8,271 nt of DNA from an uncultured Austwickia sp. (GTDB taxonomy: Bacteria; Actinomycetota; Actinomycetes; Actinomycetales; Dermatophilaceae). Shown piece after piece: positions 5,278 to 8,271 of the stretch. A model generated the notes under the pieces. It did no database searches. It saw nothing but the letters and a program-made list of their open reading frames with translations, and was not told where the DNA came from. The stretch spans positions 1 through 8,271 of the forward strand of contig CAKUSI010000162.1 of the NCBI GenBank assembly GCA_934678955.1, in the 5' to 3' direction. Numbering within the stretch: position 1 is the first letter of the stretch; each line of letters begins with the position of its first letter. The position numbers and the translations under genes were made by a program.

Positions 5278-5464
5278 CACCAGCCTCCACGAACGCCTCG
5301 GCCAAGCGGGGGCAGCCAGCAGCACGGAACATCGCCGACAGGCTCCCGAGCAGCTCCTGAGCAGCGGGGTCGGGAGACGTGACAGATCTCGCGTCAGGTG
5401 TCCCACGGTGGGACATCTGGTCGGCGCGCGGCCGGAACGGCACCACGTTGCTCACGCCGCTCAC
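5264..5464 (-). CDS. 66-aa protein of unknown function
   Basis: A short hydrophilic N-terminus ('SNVVPFRPRADQ') is followed by one predicted amphipathic helix pair ('AAQELLGSLSAMFRAAGCPR', 34-53). It is not recognised. The GTG start overlaps the stop of the excisionase-like gene as GTGA (5461-5464), with GAAGG 5 nt upstream, so coupling supports it as real. A 17-bp palindrome (5399-5415) lies inside it. Confidence 0.6.
   Translation of the reverse strand: MSGVSNVVPFRPRADQMSHRGTPDARSVTSPDPAAQELLGSLSAMFRAAGCPRLAEAFVEAGGGRG
5399..5415. repeat. TGTCCCAC/GTGGGACA palindrome
   Basis: A perfect 8-bp inverted repeat around one central G. It shares TGTCCC with the iterons at 3617-3682, so it could be a second site for the same DNA-binding protein, or a regulator operator. 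It lies within a coding region. Confidence 0.4.
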
Positions 5465-5685
5465 CCGACCTTCTCGATGAGGCCGAGGACGTCCTCGGTC
5501 TTGAGTCGGAGCACGCGGGCGCGGCCGATGCGGTACGCCGGCAGGTCGCCGGCGGCGGTGAGGCGCTTGAGGGTGCGCACCGAGGCAGTGGTGATCTCGG
5601 CGGCTTGCGGGTAGGTGACGAACCGGCCGTACTGGGCGATCAACTCGGCGAGTTCGGCGGAGACGGAGCGAGTGGCTGCTATCAC
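5461..5685 (-). CDS. Excisionase-like MerR-type HTH protein
   Basis: A 74-aa protein. Residues about 22-68 read as a winged helix-turn-helix of the excisionase/MerR-like class: 'VTYPQAAEITTASVRTLKRL' then 'GDLPAYRIGRARVLRL' and an 'EDVLGLI' helix. Such proteins bend DNA at attachment sites to favour excision, or act as small regulators. The GTG start overlaps the upstream stop as GTGA and has GGAGGTGG about 5 nt upstream. It is not next to the integrase gene but is second in the separate leftward cassette. Excision control would thus be tied to expression of the replication and capsid genes. A plain transcriptional regulator is the alternative. Confidence 0.8.
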   Translation of the reverse strand: MIAATRSVSAELAELIAQYGRFVTYPQAAEITTASVRTLKRLTAAGDLPAYRIGRARVLRLKTEDVLGLIEKVG

Positions 5686-5876
5686 TGGTCCACCTCCAGG
5701 ATGGAGGCGAGCTCGGTCCGCTGCTCCCGGGTCAGTTCCGGAGCAGTCGAGCGGATGTGTTCTGCCAGGTGGGCGGCCTTGAGCCGTCCGCGGGCGGCGA
5801 TCAGTTCGGGATCGTCAGGTGTGCGAGATCGAGTCAGCGCTGCGACCCGGGCGCGTTCGGTGTAGATGACCGACAT
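5682..5876 (-). CDS. 64-aa helical protein, first gene of the main cassette
   Basis: An almost fully helical, charged protein ('ARGRLKAAHLAEHIRSTAPE' in the middle, then 'LTREQRTELASIL'). It resembles, from memory, small hypothetical proteins often found beside excisionase genes in actinomycete integrated elements, but I assign no function. It has an ATG start with GGAGGG about 8 nt upstream, and its 3' end overlaps the excisionase-like gene (GTGA). As first gene after the intergenic region it would be the leader of the polycistronic message. Confidence 0.65.
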   Translation of the reverse strand: MSVIYTERARVAALTRSRTPDDPELIAARGRLKAAHLAEHIRSTAPELTREQRTELASILEVDQ

Positions 5877-5976
5877 CGGGAAAGCCCTCCAAAGGGTACG
5901 GAAAACCGTCCCTCTCTGAAGGGCTGTATCTGTCGCTACGAAGCGAACTACTCACTTCGTGCGGTCGCTTCTGACA
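5877..5976 (-). promoter_or_regulatory. Promoter region and structured 5' leader of the main leftward cassette
   Basis: This 100-bp gap must carry the promoter for the cassette. Inverted repeats GAAGCGA (5940-5946)/TCGCTTC (5965-5971) and ACGAAG (5938-5943)/CTTCGT (5955-5960) overlap and could be an operator or the terminator of the integrase transcript. Closer to the start, 5893-5913 forms a hairpin with an AAAA loop. GCCCT (5884-5888), whose complement on the mRNA includes the Shine-Dalgarno, can pair with AGGGC (5920-5924). No clean -35/-10 pair is evident. Confidence 0.45.
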
Positions 5977-6573
5977 TTAGCACGCTTGTCGGTTTAGCTC
6001 CTCGCGCAGCTTGCCGAGTGTCGTGAATCGCACGCTTACCGTGTCGGCAGAGTGTGCGGCTGGGACCCCAACGCCCATAACGACCACCAGCTCGTGGGCG
6101 GTGACCGTCATCGGCTCTAGCCGGTCCAATGCTGAACTGAGCCTGTCGCCCCGCGCGGTCACGTTGTTCCGGACCTTTCGCTCAGTCCGGCACACCTCAC
6201 AGGTGATCTCCTGCCGGGCATGCACATCGTCGCGCTGCTCGGCCGCGAGACGTTGTCGAATCCACTCACGGCGCCCTGGGTGATCCACGCCAACCAAATC
6301 CAGCGACAGTCCTCGCGGCTGCGCCGGACTCACCACAGTCCCGTCGTCCGAGATCAGATCCTCACCGTCAGGGCCCCCGCGCACCTTGAGCATCACGCCA
6401 TCCGGTCGGATGATCCAGGTGGTTAACATCCAGCCGGCGGCTACGGTCCGGTCCTCGAGCGCGGCGAGCTTCACGAACGTACCCACGGCGTGCAGGTCGT
6501 GCCCGTCGCGACAAAGAACCGTGATGTACACGCCTCTCGGGGGCAGTTGGTCGGTCTTGCGGCGGCGGCTCAT
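5977..6573 (-). CDS. 198-aa protein of unknown function coupled to integrase
   Basis: Not recognised. A basic N-terminus (MSRRRK) precedes a beta-rich region ('GVYITVLCRDGHDLHAVGTF', 14-33; 'WMLTTWIIRPDG', 48-59). A C125-x2-C128 knuckle ('ITCEVCRTERKVR') follows, then a further alpha/beta stretch to the C-terminus ('TLGKLREELNR'). The ATG overlaps the integrase stop as ATGA (6570-6573), so the two are co-translated. The open frame extends to 7152 but that part is the integrase's shadow. A single Cys pair could form half a zinc site in a dimer. Coupling to the integrase suggests a role in recombination or its control, but this is a guess. Confidence 0.7.
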   Translation of the reverse strand: MSRRRKTDQLPPRGVYITVLCRDGHDLHAVGTFVKLAALEDRTVAAGWMLTTWIIRPDGVMLKVRGGPDGEDLISDDGTVVSPAQPRGLSLDLVGVDHPGRREWIRQRLAAEQRDDVHARQEITCEVCRTERKVRNNVTARGDRLSSALDRLEPMTVTAHELVVVMGVGVPAAHSADTVSVRFTTLGKLREELNRQAC

Positions 6574-8021
6574 GAAGTCTGCGCTCCGTTCGTGAGGATC
6601 GGCTCGGACCGTTTGGCGGCCAGCGAGGCGACGGCCGCGGCCATCCGGTCGGCGGGCAGCAGCGGCACAACCTCGGCCAACTGGTCGGCGTTGAGCGCCG
6701 CGAGGGTATCGGCCAGGGCGTCCGCGTTCATCAGGCCGAGGACGTTGGCCAGCGTGTTGGTCGACGTCTCCTTCAGCGAGGGTGCGCTGGTCGGCGGCTT
6801 CCAGCCCGCGAGCTGGGACACCTTCAGGGCGTACGGGGAGGCCTTCGTGGTGTCGGGGTGGGTGTAGTGTCCGGTCATCCCGGGCTGGGCGTGGCCGAGG
6901 ATCGCGCGGCGTATCGCCTCCGGTGTGCCGGCCTCGTCCCACAGGGTCGCTCCCCAGTGCCGGAGCCAGTGGAGCCGCATGGTTGGCAGGCCGGCCTCCT
7001 GTCGGGCGTGATACCAGCCGTACCCTCGTTTCCGAATGCTGCCGTCCTTGCGCCGCACGGCGGCATGGCCGTTGATCTGCTGTGTGGTGCGGAACGCCAT
7101 CGCAGGGTTGCTCGACGGAAAAAGCAGCCCGTCGTCTCCGGGCTCGGCCCACTGGTCGAGGTGTGCCTTGACGTCGGGGATCAGGTGCGGAGGGATCGGT
7201 ACGACCCGTTCACCCTGCGAGCCGGTCTTGGTGTCACCTTCGTGGCGCTGTCCGTCGTAGCTGCTGATCCCGCGTTCCACGGTGAGCCACCCGAACGTGT
7301 CGTCGGGACCGATCTCGACATCGAGTCGACGTAGAGCGCAACCCTCACCCGTCCGGATACAGCAGTAGGCCTCGAGCAGGACGAGCAGCCGGTCGCGTGG
7401 TTGGACGAGGTCGGCCAGCCCAACCACCTTGGGGTGAGTGAGCGCCTTCACCTGCTTGTCCGGGTTGCTGGTCGGCCTCGGCTTCCGCGCGGCGTTCTCG
7501 ACCTGGCAGGGGTTCTCGTCGATCAGCTTGTCCACCTCGACGGCGGTCTTGAGTACCGACTTCAGGAAGCTGTACGCCTTGTGCCGCAGGCTCGGTGTGG
7601 CCGCGCGGCTGCCGTGCCACTGGGCGATCTCAACGGCCGTGAGCGCCGCGACGGGACGGTCGGCGAGCGGCGTCAGGATCCCGTCGACATAGTCCAGGTA
7701 GTCCTCGCGGGTGCTGGGGTGCAGCGGCGTCCCCTTCCGGGTGACGCGGTTCTCGATCCACTTCCGCGCGTACACGGCGACCGTGGTGGCGTCGCGGAGT
7801 TCAGCGGCCTCGGCCTCCAGTTGGGCCGCTGCGCGACGATCGGCCGGCGGCGTCCACAGGTCACGGTCGATGAGGGACTGCTCCGCGCGCAGCCACTGCC
7901 AAGCAGCGTCCTCGTCGCTGAAGGTGTGCCCCGGGGTCTGCCACTGGCCGTTGCGGGTGTAGCGCGCCCACCAGGAGTTGCCGTTGTTGGTGCCGACGCT
8001 GCCGAACTTCCGCCTGCCCAT
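6570..8021 (-). CDS. int: Tyrosine site-specific integrase
   Basis: A 483-aa integrase of the phage type. An N-terminal arm-binding region (about 1-60, 'WWARYTRNGQW') and a core-binding SAM-like domain (about 76-175) precede the catalytic domain (about 190-400). The catalytic residues are all present: R223 ('CIRTGEG'), K265 ('DTKTG'), H351-x2-R354 ('HWLRH'), H377 ('LGHAQ') and the nucleophile Y386 ('GHYTH'). Residues about 415-483 are an extra C-terminal tail with helical repeats ('NADALADTLAALNADQLAEV'). It recombines attP with the tRNA-Ile attB. I chose the ATG at 8021 because GGGAG lies just upstream; the ATG at 8033 lacks a ribosome binding site. The gene abuts attR, and its start overlaps repeats that may be its own binding sites. 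Confidence 0.96.
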   Translation of the reverse strand: MGRRKFGSVGTNNGNSWWARYTRNGQWQTPGHTFSDEDAAWQWLRAEQSLIDRDLWTPPADRRAAAQLEAEAAELRDATTVAVYARKWIENRVTRKGTPLHPSTREDYLDYVDGILTPLADRPVAALTAVEIAQWHGSRAATPSLRHKAYSFLKSVLKTAVEVDKLIDENPCQVENAARKPRPTSNPDKQVKALTHPKVVGLADLVQPRDRLLVLLEAYCCIRTGEGCALRRLDVEIGPDDTFGWLTVERGISSYDGQRHEGDTKTGSQGERVVPIPPHLIPDVKAHLDQWAEPGDDGLLFPSSNPAMAFRTTQQINGHAAVRRKDGSIRKRGYGWYHARQEAGLPTMRLHWLRHWGATLWDEAGTPEAIRRAILGHAQPGMTGHYTHPDTTKASPYALKVSQLAGWKPPTSAPSLKETSTNTLANVLGLMNADALADTLAALNADQLAEVVPLLPADRMAAAVASLAAKRSEPILTNGAQTS

Positions 8022-8022
8022 T

Positions 8023-8053
8023 CGGTCTCCCATCGGTCTACAAATCGTCTAGC
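8023..8053 (+). repeat. Right putative integrase arm sites (P' arm), 11-bp phased
   Basis: CGGTCTC (8023-8029), CGGTCTA (8034-8040) and TCGTCTA (8045-8051) start exactly 11 bp apart. The segment 8034-8053 matches 125-144 at 19 of 20 positions in the same orientation. The array covers the integrase start region, so binding could also repress integrase expression. Confidence 0.6.
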
Positions 8054-8194
8054 TTCTGCGCCATGGTAGCGCGTTCTGCCCGATGTGTCATAGACTGAGG
8101 GGACAACACCACAGGGAGCAAAAAGCCTAACCAACAGGCAGAACAGCTAGTCGAGAGGCAGTTGGATAGCTGGACCCGCGATTCCGGTTGTAGA
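8054..8194. other. Noncoding right end between integrase and attR
   Basis: About 140 bp with no credible gene. It should hold the leftward integrase promoter and the right arm of attP. GTTCTGCC (8073-8080) and GGCAGAAC (8137-8144) are an 8-bp inverted pair, and AGGCAG occurs twice (8136-8141, 8155-8160), which may be further protein-binding sites. It is locally more A-rich than the rest of the window. I cannot identify promoter boxes with confidence. Confidence 0.4.
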
Positions 8195-8219
8195 TGGTTC
8201 AAGTCCAGTTAGGCCCACC
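8195..8219 (+). repeat. attR core (tRNA-Ile 3' remnant)
   Basis: An exact 25-bp copy of tRNA positions 53-77 without the rest of the gene, marking the right boundary. The next base is G, so the pre-insertion chromosome probably had CCG rather than CCA after the discriminator. Confidence 0.93.
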
Positions 8220-8236
8220 GGATCTCCCCGAGATCC
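8220..8236 (+). terminator. Hairpin in chromosomal flank, possible original tRNA terminator
   Basis: GGATCT (8220-8225) pairs perfectly with AGATCC (8231-8236) around a 5-nt loop. It directly follows attR, so before insertion it would have followed the tRNA-Ile gene. There is no U tract, and a processing signal between tRNAs is an alternative. Confidence 0.4.
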
Positions 8237-8271
8237 ACGCATCCGACCTCCGGCTCTTTGACTAGGGGATA

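Larger units (their letters stand above)
53..8219. mobile_element. tRNA-Ile-integrated element with its own capsid genes (candidate phage satellite)
   Basis: The element is bounded by 25-bp direct repeats of the tRNA-Ile 3' end, one unit being 8142 bp. It encodes integrase, an excisionase-like protein, a RepA-like helicase, a WhiB-like regulator, scaffold-like protein, HK97-fold capsid protein and HNH endonuclease. No large terminase, portal, protease, connector, tail or lysis gene is visible, nor an FtsK-like transfer gene. The boundaries and gene set are seen directly. The satellite label is inference, drawn from analogy with capsid-forming phage-inducible islands known in other phyla. The alternative is a strongly reduced prophage, but the intact frames and att sites argue against plain decay. 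Confidence 0.85.

Noticed and set aside
5278..5406. Upstream extension of the 112-aa gene to 155 residues
   Set aside because: It overlaps the 66-aa coupled gene and is Arg/Cys-rich shadow sequence; GTG codons near 5277 with GGAGG upstream fit the operon better.
6574..7152. N-terminal extension of the 198-aa gene to 391 residues
   Set aside because: It overlaps the catalytic part of the integrase in another frame, and a coupled ATG exists at 6573.
53..8219. Classification as a conjugative actinomycete integrative element
   Set aside because: tRNA site, excisionase and replication genes would fit, but no FtsK-like transfer gene or spread genes are present, while capsid genes are.
8264..8271. 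GGGGATA at the window end as the start of a tRNA-Ala gene
   Set aside because: tRNA-Ala often follows tRNA-Ile in bacteria, but only six to eight bases are present, too few to call.
1..8271. CRISPR array, rRNA, transposase or toxin-antitoxin pair
   Set aside because: No regularly spaced repeats, rRNA segments, DDE/IS features or recognisable toxin fold were seen on either strand.

Overview
The window is very GC-rich, with GTG starts, stop/start overlaps and a WhiB-family gene, which points to a high-GC actinomycete; the genus cannot be fixed from this sequence. It holds one complete, compact integrated element of about 8.14 kb inserted in the 3' end of a tRNA-Ile(GAT) gene. The tRNA lies at 2-78. 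A 25-bp copy of its 3' end recurs at 8195-8219 (attL and attR), and short chromosomal flanks lie outside.

Layout: at the left end a rightward gene (199-660) encodes a Cys/His-rich plus helix-turn-helix regulator and ends in a strong hairpin. All other genes read leftward. At the right end are a full-length tyrosine integrase (6570-8021) and a coupled unknown gene (5977-6573). After a structured intergenic promoter region (5877-5976) comes a tightly overlapping cassette: a 64-aa unknown, an excisionase-like HTH protein, three small unknowns, a RepA-like RecA-fold helicase, a WhiB-like Fe-S regulator, a small Cys/His (SWIM-like) protein, an 84-aa unknown, a scaffold-like protein, an HK97-fold major capsid protein and an HNH endonuclease. 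At 3617-3682, inside the 3' end of the helicase gene, lies a perfect 20-bp inverted repeat built from TGTCCCGT units, a good candidate replication origin.

Interpretation (inference): the element can integrate and probably excise and replicate, and it makes its own capsid shell, scaffold and HNH nuclease. I see no terminase large subunit, portal, protease, connector or tail gene, and no FtsK-type conjugative transfer gene. That fits a capsid-forming phage satellite that borrows packaging motor, portal and tail from a helper phage, rather than an autonomous prophage or an actinomycete integrative conjugative element. A decayed prophage is less likely, since every recognised gene has an intact frame, most with a plausible ribosome binding site, and both att sites are preserved. 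Helical-phase 11-bp direct repeats near both ends (125-142 and 8023-8051) look like integrase arm-binding sites.
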